Assembly: GCA_964035795.1 (NCBI GenBank) | Contig: OZ038325.1 | Span: forward strand, 3,306,777-3,370,776 | Direction of reading: 5' to 3' | Origin: Pterobdella sp. o SKG-2022 | Taxonomy: Eukaryota > Annelida > Clitellata > Hirudinida > Piscicolidae | DNA: 64,000 nucleotides | Shown: positions 38,881 to 47,800 of the stretch, one piece after another | Position numbering within the stretch: position 1 is the stretch's first letter | Layout of the letters: the number at the start of each line of letters is the position of its first letter | Position numbers and translations under genes: made by a program | The notes under the pieces: generated by a model | What the model saw: the letters and a program-made list of their open reading frames with translations, nothing else | Database searches by the model: none | Told to the model about the DNA's origin: nothing

Positions 38881-41800
38881 TTTGTAGGTAGACAAAAAGA
38901 AACTAATTTTCAGATTATAGGCAAAGAGATAAAGATATTATGACAAATTTAGGTTCAAATTCAACATTTTTTGATAACTATGAATTTCAAATATGAGCGA
39001 AAACAAGGTACTTCTTATCATTAAATTTTGATGATTACACATATATGGAAGCATACAAGAGCAGATAAGGATATATAAAAAATTTTAAGTACTTACTTAT
39101 AACATAATAATTGGTAAAACTACAGCAAATCTACTGCGTTAACACAAATGTATAAAAATACATAAAAACACTGCTAATAAACAAACAAATAAAAGAACAC
39201 ACAAAAACAAATACACACAGGCATAAATTTAACTGTCATCTCCAGAAAAACCCTATACACATACATACACACAAACACACACCCAGGTTTAGCAAGAGCC
39301 AAGTCAGTACCAAGCAAGACCTTCTCCGATGAAGTGGTCACTCTATGGTATCGACCTCCTGACCTTTTGCTTGGTGTGTGTGTTGTTTTGAGCACGATTC
39401 AGATGGCTCCCGTTAATTTTAAATTTTACCTAAGTTAGCATTGAAATTTTGAGTTAAAAATTAGTATAAAAACTTATAATAAACAATATTGCAAGTAAAT
39501 TTCAAAAATAATTATGTTTTTTCTTTAAATTCATTTGCGTTTGTTCTTTTGTGTAACTAGAACGTTGACCTATTTGCCAAATAAAAGTGAAACGAATAAA
39601 TAAATTAATCACAAATATATTAAATCCAGCAAAAACTTGACTAATAGTACTTTAAAAACAAGAAAAATATGAAAAATAATAAAATAAACAAAATTGAAAT
39701 AATGGATAACTCAAAACAAGCTGAAGAGACAATCTGCGCTAAGTTGATCACTAGCCAGGCTAAAAAAGAGAGAAAACACACACCGAAGATCCTTAGATAA
39801 AAGGAATAAGAAAACAAGGCTCGAATGTTGGAATGCACGAAGCCTTGGCCACCTACACAAAGTAATTTCAAGAAGCAGGGGTTGCACAACCACATAAAGA
39901 TATGTGCGATGGTTCTTGGTGCACCTACTACACAGTAGAAAAGCACATGAAGTGAAGTAAAGTGTGTGTGTTGATTTTATCTTGATAATGATGCTGATTT
40001 TTTTCATATACCATTATAACAATAAACACACAGGCTCCACCCAGTACACCACCTCACTGGACATATGGGGAGTGGGTTGCATTTTTGCAGAGATGATCAT
40101 CGGCAACGCTCTCTTCCCCGGAGTCAATGACACCTTCAACCAACTCAATCGCATATGGATGGTATCTGTCTATCTTTCTGTTTGCCTGTTTATCTATTTA
40201 TTTTTTCTTCTATCTGTTTGTCGTCATATCTAAATGTCTGTCTATTTATCTGTGTATATAATTGTTTATTTATCTTTCTGTTTTTTTTAATTATCAGGCT
40301 CTTTCTACTTATCTAACTATTTGTTTATTTGTGTGTTTGTTCTGTAAATTTTTCACTTACTCATTTATCTGTGTGTTTATCTACCCATTAATTCATCTAA
40401 CTATCTGATTAGCTTTCTCACTACAAACTTTGTGTACTTATCTCCAAAAACCACCACCCACAGACCCTAGGGACTCCTACAGAGGACACATGGCCAGGAG
40501 TATCACAACTCCCCAACTACAACCTCAACAAGATGCAGCTTTGCTCCACTAGATTGTGGGTGTTTTCTATTGTTCATTTTTTATTTATGGTTTTTTATTA
40601 TATTGGTTTCTTTTTATTTTTATTATTGCTTTGGTTTTTATTATCATCATTAATATCACTACCACTATCATCATTGACATTATAATAATAGATGGGAAGA
40701 TGTTTTACCTCAACTTACGTACATACCTCACGCTGAGTCACTCATCAGTGACATGCTGCAATTAAGACCCATTAAAAGGATATCTGCTCACAAGGCCCTG
40801 CACCACCCCTTCTTTCAAGATCTTCCAGCCGAAATCTTTACTCTGCCTCATGGTCTGTTGCTGTTCTTATTATTTTTATCATTTGTATTATTATTATTAT
40901 TTATATTATTAAAAAAAATGGTCTCTAATGTGAAAGCCATTGTTGGGGAAGAAAGTGCAACACAACATAGAATAGTGGTTGGTGACTTCAAGGTTCGCAC
41001 TCATTTTCACTCCAAAAGAAGGTTTGTTCTAAACTAAAAGACTTTCGAAATCAAGTTGAATTTTCAAATGTTTCCAATGCATTAATTCAAGGAAATGGAA
41101 CTGGTAAAACTTTATATGAGAGTTGGAAGTACCTGAAAAACAATTTGATTGATGTTGCAAAACAGGTTTGTGGAGTCTCTGCAAAACATACCTGGAAGAG
41201 GCAGACTTGGTGGTGAAATGACAAAGTACAGCAAGCAGTGTCCCACAAACGCAAATGTTTCATAGTGTGGAAAGCAGGAGGTGGCAGAGATGCTTATCAG
41301 GCTGCTAAACGTACATCCAACCTTGCTGTGCATATAGTCAAAAATGATGCTGAGAAGGTTGCGTTCAAACAAATCAATCCAGGTCTGTTGAGATATATCG
41401 ACTGGATAAGCAAATGCAGCGAGAAAACCAGGACGTCACTGGGGATAAAACGATGAGAAATAGGGCCAAATGTTTCTGGACGTTGGTTCCAAAAAAAGCA
41501 TGGAGAAAGCATATGCATCTTCTCAATGTGGAATTTTCATGAAATCCAAGTGGTTTATCCGAAGTGTATCCCGTGAAAGGTCCCAGCGAACCTATCACTA
41601 CAGCAATGGTTAGAAAGGCCATCAATAAGATGAGTTTTGAGAAAGCAGTGGGTCCTTTAGATGTTGTTGGTGAGATTCTCAAGTCCGCAGGTCCAAGTGG
41701 TGCTAGTATGATGTGAGATCTCATTGAAAACATAATCTCTGTGAACCGTATACCGTCTGATTGGCAAGAAAGTCACATAGTCAGTGTATATAATGGTAAA

Positions 41801-44800
41801 GATGATGCTTTAAACAGATAAACTATAGGGGTTTGAAGTTAATTGATCAGGTTATGAAGGTTTTGGAGCGCGTAGTGGAAGTTTTTATCAGACATAGGGT
41901 GGGGATTAATGATATGCAATGTGGTTTTATGCAAGGTCGAGGTACAACTGACGCCATAATTATCCTCCGTCAGTCAGAGGAAAAGCATCTGGTTTCAAGT
42001 AAGCCCCTCTACTTAGCATTCATTGATCTAGAGAAAACCTTTGACAGAGTGCCACGAGAAGTGATCTGGTGAAGCCTGCGAAAATTGAAAATTGATGAAT
42101 GGCTTGTGAGAATTGTACAATCCATATACAAGGAAGTGAGAAGTAGGGTGAGAGTTGGTGATGAGTATAGCAACTCGTTTGATGTTCGGGTAGGTGTCCA
42201 TCAAGGTTCTGTTCTTAATCCATTACTTTTTGTTATTGTGCTGGAAGCCTAATCTATGGAGTTAGGTAAAGGTTGCCTTTAGGAGATTTTGTATGCTGAC
42301 GACTTGATGGTAACTGCTCAGTCCATGGATGAACTAATAATAATAAAAATGGTCGATTTGTATAGCGCCAAGGCAAGCAACTGAGGCGCTCTCGTCCGAC
42401 TCAATATGAGGGTAAGAACAATAGAACGTTTGGAGAAAAAAATTAAAAATTAAAAAAGAAAAAAATTAAAATATATATATATAAGGGTGAAAATGGTAAG
42501 TTTAGTATAAAATTCGATGTTCAAATGAATTATGTATTATCAGAGGTTGGAAGCGATTTTAAATAAATACGTTTTCAAAAGTTTTTTAAATATTTTCAGA
42601 CTATCACAGTTTCTTATAGGCTTGGGAGGGTGTTCCAGATTTTGGGTGATGAGTGTCGAAAATCACGACTGGATATTTTATTACTTGTATTATTGTTTAT
42701 AAGAATAAGTGCTCCTAAAGAACGAAGGGTTCTAGTTTGGTTTTTATTTTTCAGAGGTGAGCGAAGATAAGATGGAGATGATAACTTGAGAGTTTTAAAT
42801 GTTATTAGTGCTATTTTGAAGATGATACGTTGTTCGACTGGAAGAAAATGCAGACGCTGGAGATTTTTCTTAGAGGAGCTATTTAAGTAGTGATCTTTGA
42901 AATTGCAGTTGAGTGCAGTTCTAGCTGTTTTGTTCACCACGCGCTGCAGTCTTTTGAGTTGGAAGCTCGCCGCTTCGTAGAAAGCTGAGTTGCAGTACTA
43001 GACATCGAACTAGACTGCATAGCCATGTCATTTGTGGGGAAAAGACGGATGTGAGAGTTGGCGTGAAGATGGTAGTTGTAGGACTCTATGATATGAGTGA
43101 TGTGGTTGTTAAAGGTAAGCTTGTAGTCGAGAGTTAATCCAAGATTTTTCATGACGTCGTTGGAGGGAAGGTTGTTGAAATGCAGCTTTTAGTTGATGTA
43201 AAGTGCCGAATTTGATGATTTTGGTTTTGTTTTTGTTGAGCTGCATGTGATTAGAGCCAAGCCATTTTTCCAAGGTTTCAATGCATGAGGGAGTAGTGGT
43301 TATTGGGTTGTTTGTGTTTATTTTTTCAATAATGGTAATATCATCGGCATACTGATGGTGTAGGAGGTTTGAGTTTTGAATCAGACTACCAACGGGTGAA
43401 ATGTAGCAGGTGAAAAAAAGTGGACCAAGAACATATCTCTGTGGTACGCCTTGGTTAATTGAAATTGTCGAAGAAAGAGAATTGGCAATTTTTACGAATT
43501 GTTTTCTGTCAGTAATTTACGAAGAAATCCATTTGAGAGCAGAGTCCTTGACACCGAATTCTTCGCTGAGTCTGTCTATTAAGATCTGATGGTTAATTGT
43601 GTCAAAGGCTGCAAAAAGATCGAGCCCTGTGCAGACTGTTATCATCTTATCGTTGCAAGCGCTGAAAACTTCATCAAACACGTGAGTTAAGGCTGTCTCA
43701 GTGGAATGATGAGATCGATAGGCTGACTGGTATTTGCTATAGTTGGGATTGTTGATGATATGCGATAGAAATTGCTTAAGAATAGCTTTTTCTATAATTT
43801 TGGAAATGGTTGTTGAATTTGATATTGGTCTATAGTTTGTTAGAAAAAATTGGTCAAGGTTGGGCTTTTTAAGGAGAGGGGTGATTTGTGCTGTCTTATA
43901 TAAACTGGGAAAGTATCTTTCTTTCAATGATAAGTTGATGAGGTTGGTGATTGTTATTGAAAGAGGTTCAATGCAGTTGATGAAAATTTTTTGTGGAAAA
44001 GGGTCGATGGGTGATGTTTTCTTGCACGACTGTTTGATGATTGATGATATGTCGGATGAAGTTACCTCGTTGAAACTGCTGATTGTGGGACCAAGGTTGG
44101 ATCTGTGGAGAAATATAAATTGTTGAGAATTGTTGAAAGATTCAATTTTTAGGTGAATATGTTTTATTTTATCTACGAAATAAGTGTTGAAGGATTGAGC
44201 AATGGCAGTGCTGTCTTCATTGGTAAAATTGTCCTGCTTTTGACGATGAAGAAGATGATTTAAATTTTTCCAAAAAGCGCGGAGATTCGCTGAACTCTTC
44301 AACTCGTTTTGAATCGCATGGACCCTTGTCATTAAGATTAGAGTTCGTGTTTCCTTTTTGGCTTCATCATAGGCTATTTTATCTTCAACAGATAGAGTCT
44401 TAAAATATTTTTTCTCCTTTCTTCTATGGCGTTTGCTTCTAAGACCTTCTAGAGAGACTGAATGTTGGACATGGTAAGTTGATGATTTGAGAGTTTTGGT
44501 TCTGATGGGGGCTTGAGTTTTAAGAAAGTTATTGTTTCATTGAGTAAAGCAGCATAATCTTCAGTGGAGGTGGTGTTGCAATTGAAAAAAGATGAATTTA
44601 TAAGATCGTTGCTGAAATTGTTCCAGTTATTTTTTTAAGGTTTCTATATTTGATAACTTTTGGGAAAATTTGAATTTCAGGAAAAGAGATAGATGAGGCG
44701 ATGAGGTGATGTTCAGACAAAGAAGTGGGAGTAACAGATGTAATTGAAACATAGTTGTCCATATTGCTATCTGCATGTGAAATTAACAGAGCCAATATAT

Positions 44801-45978
44801 TGCCAGATTGGTGAGTTGATGCTTCTATGTGTTGAGTGAGAGAGCATTTATCTAGAAGTCTTTGATCCACAGAATTTACACTCACCTGAGCAGTTGAAGT
44901 CACCAGTAATAATGAAGAGTCTATTGGATATGAATGTATTGTCAATCAATATTTTGAGTTCAATTTAAAATTCAGCAATTAAGCCACTAGGAGGTCTGTA
45001 GATGGATATTTCGCGCCCAAACCAACAATCAATATTAGCGTAGTTGAGAACATGGAAATCGAAGATGGAGAAAAAGGGGTTGAGGGTGAATACGGGTAAG
45101 ACAAAGTAATGGTTTCTGGTTCGAACCTTGATGTGTTGAAAAAATCTGGGAAGTATCCTTGTGGTGTATGTCAAGCAGGTGTGGGTAAAAATGCTATTCA
45201 ATGTGGAGGCTGCAGGCAATGGGTACACAAGAAATACAGCGGCATAAAAGGCTCTTTAAATTCGGATCTTAACTTCCGATGTGCTCGTTGCCTTGGTGCA
45301 GCACGGCCTGTTGATGGGAGATTAGTAAAGGAAGTGTTGATTGGTGATGAAAAACTGGAAGTTGTCCCAGAGTTCTGCTATCTTCGGGATATGTTATCTG
45401 CAGGTGGTTGATGTGAGCTTGCTTCAATAGCACGTTGTAAGTGTGTCTGGGCTAAATTCCGTTAACTTCTTCCATTCCTTACTAATCGCCATTTATCATT
45501 ATTGACTAGAGGCCGTATCTATTCAACCTGTGTCAGAAGAGTTATGTTACATGCTGCTGAAACATGGGCCGTAACAGTTTCCACATTGGACCGCCTTAGA
45601 CGAAATGACCTTTCCATGATTTGCTGGATGTGCAGCATTATCTTTTCAAAACTTGGCATTCGGGATGTTGAAATAGTTCTTTGTACAAGCAGAATGAGGG
45701 GGTTTGGTCATGTAGAGCCTAGCGTGGGCTGAATATCTCAAGTGGGAAAATTGGTTTTAAATACTTACAATAAGCCTGATAGGCCCAAAAAGACTCGGAA
45801 CGAACTCGTATTAAATGAAAAAAAAAAGCTAGACATGGTTTATGCGGATCCACTCAATCGCTCTGAATGGAAAGACCGACTTCGAGATAAATTTTTCGAA
45901 AAGCCCAACCTTTGCTAAAGGAAAACGGGCTATAATAAAGGATTTGATTGATTAATTGATTATTTTAGTATTATTCTC

Positions 45979-46016
<38 letters not shown>

Positions 46017-46147
46017 TAGTGGTAGTAGTGGTAGTAGTGGTAGTAGTGGTAGTAGTGGTAGTAGTGGTAGTAGTGGTAGTAGTGGTAGTAGTGGTAGTAG
46101 TGGTAGTAGTGGTAGTAGTGGTAGTAGTGGTAGTAGTGGTAGTAGTG

Positions 46148-46196
<49 letters not shown>

Positions 46197-46219
46197 TAGT
46201 GGTAGTAGTGGTAGTAGTG

Positions 46220-46260
<41 letters not shown>

Positions 46261-47386
46261 TGTTTTTGTTTTGGTTGTTGTTGTTGTTGTTGTAATAGTT
46301 ATTACCATCATAATAGTTATTATCATTGTTTATAGTAGTATTGTCATTTTATTATTTTAAATATCAACACCATCAGATGCAACAATATTCAGTGTGCCAG
46401 AGGTGAAAATGATTCCCGAAAAGTCATCATCTTCGTCGTCATCCTTCTCACACAGACTCAAACAACACAAACATCTTTCTTATCAGCAACCTCAACAACA
46501 GACCCAACAACAAAAATCGCAACATCAACAGCAACAACAGTTTTGTCGCCAGCATTCGCCACTGCAACAAGCGAAGCAACAATACAAGTTGAAACAGCAA
46601 CACTCGTATCAGCCACAAGTGTCTCAAGTTAAACCACTCAAGGCTCAACACAGCATCCAGTTCAACACTCTTCAACAAAAACAACATCAACAACATAGGG
46701 TTTCACAGCAAGATCAAATGCAATATCAAAAGCAACAGAAGCAATATGAAGCTATAGACTTTGATAGTTATTACATCAATTCTATTACTTTTGTTGACGA
46801 AGAAGAACACCACAACCCGCATTTTAAACACAAATCGCAGATGGAATTTCAACAAAAAAAACAACAGATAGAACAACAGAAAATTGAACAGCAACAAAAG
46901 CTGGTGGAACGCCAGGAATATGAGCAAAAACTCAAGGAGAAATACGAGAGGGACTTGCAGATAATGAAGTCTTATGAGCAACAACAAATACAAAAGCAGT
47001 TACAGTATCAACTACAAATTAAACAACTACATAACAACAACAAACAGAACCAAAAAAGCACGTTACATAAGCAACAATCAGATGCACCGACCTACAAACA
47101 TTTACAAAATAATCAATATCAACAGCAACATTACCACCACAATCAACATCAACACCACCACCACAAATCAAGCGGCCATATTAGAACTAACCCAAGATTC
47201 AACAAAGACCTTAACCAGACTATTTCCTCTAGTTACTATGGCGATAATAATAGCAATAGAAACAATAATAATAGTTATAACGACAATAATAAAAATAATA
47301 AGCACAACAATAATAATAATATGCATCGTAGTGAGTGCTACTCGGGCTATGGAGCCGTCGAAGGAGATTTTCTAGACTATATATAA
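22214..47386 (+). CDS. PFTAIRE-type cyclin-dependent kinase (CDK14/15 family) with Gln/Asn-rich tail
   Basis: Fifteen coding exons join in phase (22214-22274, 22639-22710, 23019-23056, 23340-23628, 23836-23999, 24258-24349, 25574-25653, 25994-26088, 31567-31691, 31863-31924, 39287-39373, 40034-40161, 40464-40555, 40692-40852, 46377-47386), giving about 851 residues. The Ser/Thr kinase domain (about 217-512) is complete: glycine loop GKGSYATVF (226-234), VALK lysine 248, PFTAIRE (259-265), HRDLKPQN (338-345), DFG (358-360), [25 protein letters not shown] (exon 2) resembles the KKLRRTLSESF of CDK14, and KRASSFG before the kinase is a basic phosphosite-like patch. These kinases partner with cyclin Y at the plasma membrane in Wnt/LRP6 signalling. 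The tail beyond IFSVPEVKM is replaced by about 330 Gln/Asn/His-rich residues; human CDK14 ends about 25 residues after this point. Whether it is CDK14 or CDK15 cannot be told. Model confidence is high for the kinase, moderate for exons 1-4. Confidence 0.92.
22639..22710 (+). CDS. PFTAIRE CDK exon 2, basic N-terminal motif
   Basis: Encodes [20 protein letters not shown], like the N-terminal KKLRRTLSESF element of CDK14 and the KKIKRQLS of CDK16. Donor GTAGTT at 22711; an alternative donor 4 bp on (GTTATA) keeps the phase. Confidence 0.75.
23019..23056 (+). CDS. PFTAIRE CDK exon 3 (38 bp)
   Basis: Between TTTCCAG and GTGAGT. Of three frames, [12 protein letters not shown] is the one that links neighbours in phase. 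Confidence 0.65.
23340..23628 (+). CDS. PFTAIRE CDK exon 4, Ser/His/Asn-rich linker
   Basis: Starts after TACCAG and reads [20 protein letters not shown], followed by a low-complexity linker with SPS and RSPS repeats. The donor is placed at A|GTTTGT because only it restores the phase of exon 5. A strong-looking GTAAGA inside (23543) would shift the frame. Confidence 0.65.
23724..23764 (+). repeat. short LINE family D 3' tail remnant
   Basis: GAGAAAACGAGCTGTAAAAT then TTGATTGATTGAT parallels the 3' tail at 45921-45958 (GGAAAACGGGCTATAATAAA, TTGATTGATTAATTGAT). It lies in intron 4 of the kinase gene. Confidence 0.45.
23836..23999 (+). CDS. PFTAIRE CDK exon 5, linker with KRASSFG
   Basis: After TTTACAG it encodes [18 protein letters not shown] and [19 protein letters not shown]. 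Donor GTGGGT in phase 0. Position and Ser/Arg content match the pre-kinase linker of PFTAIRE/PCTAIRE kinases. Confidence 0.8.
24258..24349 (+). CDS. PFTAIRE CDK exon 6, glycine-rich loop
   Basis: Encodes [18 protein letters not shown] and [12 protein letters not shown]. The boundary TCC TT|GTTAGA aligns exactly with fly Eip63E KGFSNLT. Confidence 0.92.
24438..24612 (+). mobile_element. tRNA-derived SINE
   Basis: CCCGTATAACTCAAAGGTAG is an A-box region and GGGTTCGATCCCGCG a B box; the anticodon-stem part resembles tRNA-Lys. Body GTAAGCGCTTTGATCTATGA, tail CATTACATTACATA. It is in intron 6 of the kinase gene. Confidence 0.75.
24680..24854. repeat. repeat R, left part of interrupted copy
   Basis: Matches 18315-18475 (TAGGTTAGACACGTACCCTA, GCTGTTAGTGTTAGTACTAG, CATGAGAGCAGAC) and breaks off at AAAAAATTAT where the LINE fragment begins. 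Confidence 0.6.
24855..25396 (+). mobile_element. LINE family D 3' fragment inserted in repeat R
   Basis: [52 protein letters not shown] and, after stops, a 3' end with CCATGCTAGCATGGAAATGG and a GATGATGATGATGATG tail. Same family as the minus-strand copy at 35812-38140. Confidence 0.78.
25397..25545. repeat. repeat R, right part of interrupted copy
   Basis: AAGTTAGTAATCCCAAAAGA, TTAGCAGGCCTGAACGC and TTTTAATGTCATGC match 18488-18640. It ends about 28 bp before kinase exon 7. Confidence 0.58.
25574..25653 (+). CDS. PFTAIRE CDK exon 7, catalytic Lys and PFTAIRE helix
   Basis: Encodes [18 protein letters not shown] then TPFTAIRE, with Lys248 and Glu265. Acceptor TTCACAG, donor GTAAGA. Confidence 0.95.
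25690..25993 (+). other. A/C-rich, G-poor intron end before kinase exon 8
   Basis: About 300 bp dominated by A and C (CACCACACAAACC..., CACACAACCATCATC) leading directly to the exon 8 acceptor. Comparable tracts precede other exons in the window. No coding signal. Confidence 0.45.
25994..26088 (+). CDS. PFTAIRE CDK exon 8
   Basis: Encodes [18 protein letters not shown] and TFVFEFL, nearly identical to CDK14. Acceptor CCACTAG, donor GTTTGT. Confidence 0.95.
26329..26512. mobile_element. foldback element FB2, left arm
   Basis: About 180 bp nearly identical to the reverse complement of 30284-30472 (CAACAGTTTTAAACGTCAAT, AGCTATAATTTTCGATAAGT, AACATTAGCGAAAAAAAG, GGTTATTAACTA). The two arms flank a LINE and a MITE, so an original palindrome was opened at its centre. 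Confidence 0.72.
26515..29923 (+). mobile_element. LINE family B, near full length
   Basis: A 5' leader (26515-26850, GCGGTGAGGGATGGTAACGG) shared in part with 56915-57100 precedes a 530-codon open frame and then RT pieces. Endonuclease [57 protein letters not shown] (28818), [13 protein letters not shown] (28997), DYADDIAL (29152); tail LARLKSRPK. Stops at about 28443, 28560, 28693 and 28918 and frame changes near 29090 and 29370. It ends in AAGTAAGTAAGT. It lies in kinase intron 8. Confidence 0.88.
26853..28445 (+). pseudogene. family B endonuclease and linker open frame (530 codons)
   Basis: The longest open frame in the window. An N-terminal Ser-rich stretch, an APE-type endonuclease (about residues 60-310: [33 protein letters not shown]) and a Lys/Glu-rich linker leading to the RT, which is separated by the TGA at 28443. 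It is transposon-encoded, not a host gene. Confidence 0.85.
29924..30280. mobile_element. palindromic MITE with about 95-bp inverted repeats
   Basis: AACAACTTATTTTTCAATAC... at 29924-30018 is mirrored at 30190-30280 with only a few differences. The loop (about 170 bp) has no coding frame. It abuts the 3' tail of the family B LINE on the left and the FB2 right arm on the right. Confidence 0.72.
30284..30472. mobile_element. foldback element FB2, right arm
   Basis: Mirror of 26329-26512; TTAGTTAATAACCAAATTTT begins the arm and GACGTTGAAAACTGTTG ends it. Divergence between arms is only a few percent by eye. Confidence 0.72.
30563..30722 (+). mobile_element. tRNA-Lys-like SINE
   Basis: CCCGTGTAGCTCAGCTGGTA and GAGCATCAGACTAATTATC recall tRNA-Lys, followed by a B box changed to GGGTTTGATC with a short deletion, body TAGTAAGTGCTTTGAA and tail GCATTACGTTACATGAC. 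It is decayed and not a working tRNA gene. Confidence 0.72.
30724..31082. mobile_element. foldback element FB1, single arm
   Basis: Collinear with 12462-12815 and with an arm of 62411-63214: GGGGTTGACAGCAGTCAGCC, CCGAGCTAACGTCCAACTTG, CAGTTTGTCGATACCTGCTA, GTGCAGTTTAACTTCGGGC. Confidence 0.65.
31257..31522. mobile_element. palindromic MITE of the FB2 family, intact hairpin
   Basis: A 266-bp near-perfect palindrome: AATAACACCATTATTAGTA at the left end is mirrored at the right end, and arms of about 130 bp differ at only a few places. The core (ATTTTTGATAAGTTTAGCC, AACATTAGCG) is shared with 26329-26512. It ends 45 bp before kinase exon 9. Confidence 0.78.
31567..31691 (+). CDS. PFTAIRE CDK exon 9
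   Basis: Encodes [30 protein letters not shown] and ILHR. Donor GTGAGT. It lies only 45 bp downstream of a palindromic MITE. Confidence 0.95.
31863..31924 (+). CDS. PFTAIRE CDK exon 10, catalytic loop and DFG
   Basis: A 62-bp exon encoding [20 protein letters not shown]. It supplies the HRD aspartate (340) and DFG aspartate (358). Acceptor GCCACAG, donor GTTGGT. Confidence 0.93.
32170..35290 (-). mobile_element. LINE family C, near full length
   Basis: Reading leftward: 5' leader (ACCTTGTCGTGGTCGGGAGG, AGAGCTATGCCGGTGGGAGC), endonuclease ([56 protein letters not shown]), linker, RT ([75 protein letters not shown]) and C-terminal domain ([32 protein letters not shown]). Only about five frame breaks. 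The GC content is clearly higher than the flanks. It lies in kinase intron 10, antisense. Confidence 0.9.
33019..33534 (-). pseudogene. family C reverse transcriptase core
   Basis: 171-codon open frame with [43 protein letters not shown] and [12 protein letters not shown]. The catalytic FADD lies about 80 bp further on, past a stop. It is transposon-encoded. Confidence 0.85.
35293..35800 (-). mobile_element. LINE family A-like 3' fragment
   Basis: [20 protein letters not shown] (about 35650-35720) and [20 protein letters not shown] (about 35400-35470) match the C-terminal domain of the 5640-9530 element ([29 protein letters not shown]). 5' part absent. Confidence 0.7.
35812..38140 (-). mobile_element. 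LINE family D with internal RT deletion
   Basis: Reads leftward: endonuclease ([16 protein letters not shown], [40 protein letters not shown]), linker, RT fingers ([19 protein letters not shown] at about 36590), then a jump directly to the thumb and C-terminal domain ([23 protein letters not shown]). The palm with the catalytic Asp residues is absent. The 3' end has CCATGCTAGCATGG and the GATGATGATG tail. Confidence 0.85.
38141..39286. other. AT-rich intron sequence with a TA microsatellite
   Basis: No exon or known element recognised except a perfect TA run at about 38812-38879. It runs up to kinase exon 11. Confidence 0.5.
38812..38879. repeat. (TA)n microsatellite
   Basis: About 34 perfect TA units, preceded by an imperfect ATATATTGATATAT. 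Confidence 0.9.
39287..39373 (+). CDS. PFTAIRE CDK exon 11, activation segment
   Basis: Encodes [20 protein letters not shown] and YRPPDLLL. The preceding 7.4-kb intron holds three minus-strand LINEs. Acceptor CACCCAG, donor GTGTGT. Confidence 0.94.
40034..40161 (+). CDS. PFTAIRE CDK exon 12
   Basis: Encodes [20 protein letters not shown] and [16 protein letters not shown], kinase subdomain IX. Acceptor CACACAG, donor GTATCT. Confidence 0.95.
40464..40555 (+). CDS. PFTAIRE CDK exon 13
   Basis: Encodes [20 protein letters not shown] then NKMQLCSTR. It ends TT|GTGGGT so that the next exon continues LWEDVLP. Confidence 0.92.
40692..40852 (+). CDS. PFTAIRE CDK exon 14, end of kinase domain
   Basis: Encodes [37 protein letters not shown] and FTLPH. 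Acceptor AATAATAG, donor GTCTGT, leaving G for the split Asp codon. Confidence 0.93.
40915..42340 (+). mobile_element. LINE family D, left half of split copy
   Basis: Starts inside the endonuclease ([20 protein letters not shown]), then linker ([19 protein letters not shown]) and RT ([85 protein letters not shown]). It breaks off after SMDEL at about 42330 and resumes near 45037. Confidence 0.82.
42341..45035 (-). mobile_element. CR1/L2-like LINE inserted antisense in family D
   Basis: Leftward reading: endonuclease end ([33 protein letters not shown] at about 44650-44900), linker ([19 protein letters not shown]), RT (43517-44332: [52 protein letters not shown]), then [18 protein letters not shown] and KIWNTLPSL. 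The 3' end has GCGCTATACAAATCGACC and a TTATTATT tail, typical of L2. Confidence 0.86.
45036..45965 (+). mobile_element. LINE family D, right half of split copy, PHD-like finger
   Basis: Resumes [20 protein letters not shown], then a zinc-finger block [20 protein letters not shown] ... [11 protein letters not shown] ... FRCARC (45160-45290), then [30 protein letters not shown] and a 3' tail TTGATTGATTAATTGATT. It continues the copy interrupted at 42340. Confidence 0.83.
45979..46260. repeat. (AGT)n/(GGTAGT)n microsatellite
   Basis: About 280 bp of AGT triplets with a regular GGT interspersed, free of stops in several frames, which produces spurious polyVal and polyThr open frames. It ends 117 bp before kinase exon 15. 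Confidence 0.92.
46377..47386 (+). CDS. PFTAIRE CDK exon 15, C-terminal tail
   Basis: Begins (D)[15 protein letters not shown], matching the SSIFTVPNVRL that follows the kinase in CDK14. It then runs about 320 residues rich in Gln, His and Asn: polySer, QQ blocks, a Glu/Gln/Lys heptad-like stretch (about 46850-47000) with coiled-coil potential, and Asn runs. It ends [11 protein letters not shown] and TAA at 47384. An AATAAA lies at 47406-47411 but AT-richness makes it weak evidence for the poly(A) site. Confidence 0.88.
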
Positions 47387-47800
47387 TAACTAAAATAATA
47401 ATAATAATAAACATAAAAATATTTTTGAAAAATTTCAGTGTAGATTTTAATATATAGTTCCGTTTATTTGTTTGCTGCTTGGTTTTATTCATCCACCCAT
47501 GCATCCATCTATCCCTCCATCTATCCATCCAACCACCATCTATTCATCCACCTATCCATCTATTCATCTATACATACATATATGCATGCATGCATCCATC
47601 CATCCATCTGTTCATCAATTTATCCATACATCCATCCTTCCATCTATTCATCTTTACATGCATATATGCATGCCTTCAACCATTTATTTCTCCATTTATT
47701 TTTTATGAACGATTATTGCAACTTCATCGTTTTAGTTGTAAGTATTTGATGTCTTTGGTCATCTAAGCAAAGTTCTCATAATAATAATAATCATTATTAT
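47387..47800. other. 3' flank of the kinase gene with CATC/TATC repeats
   Basis: AT-rich 3' UTR candidate with AATAAA at 47406, then an imperfect CATCTATC/CATCCATC repeat at about 47488-47680 that generates spurious open frames. Confidence 0.6.

Noticed and set aside
39641..40007. Two overlapping minus-strand hydrophobic frames
   Set aside because: Intron sequence between kinase exons 11 and 12 with no recognisable domain.
45952..46360. Open frames of polyValine (+) and polyThreonine (-), over 120 codons each
   Set aside because: They are the translation of the GGTAGT microsatellite; both strands and several frames are open only because the repeat lacks stops.
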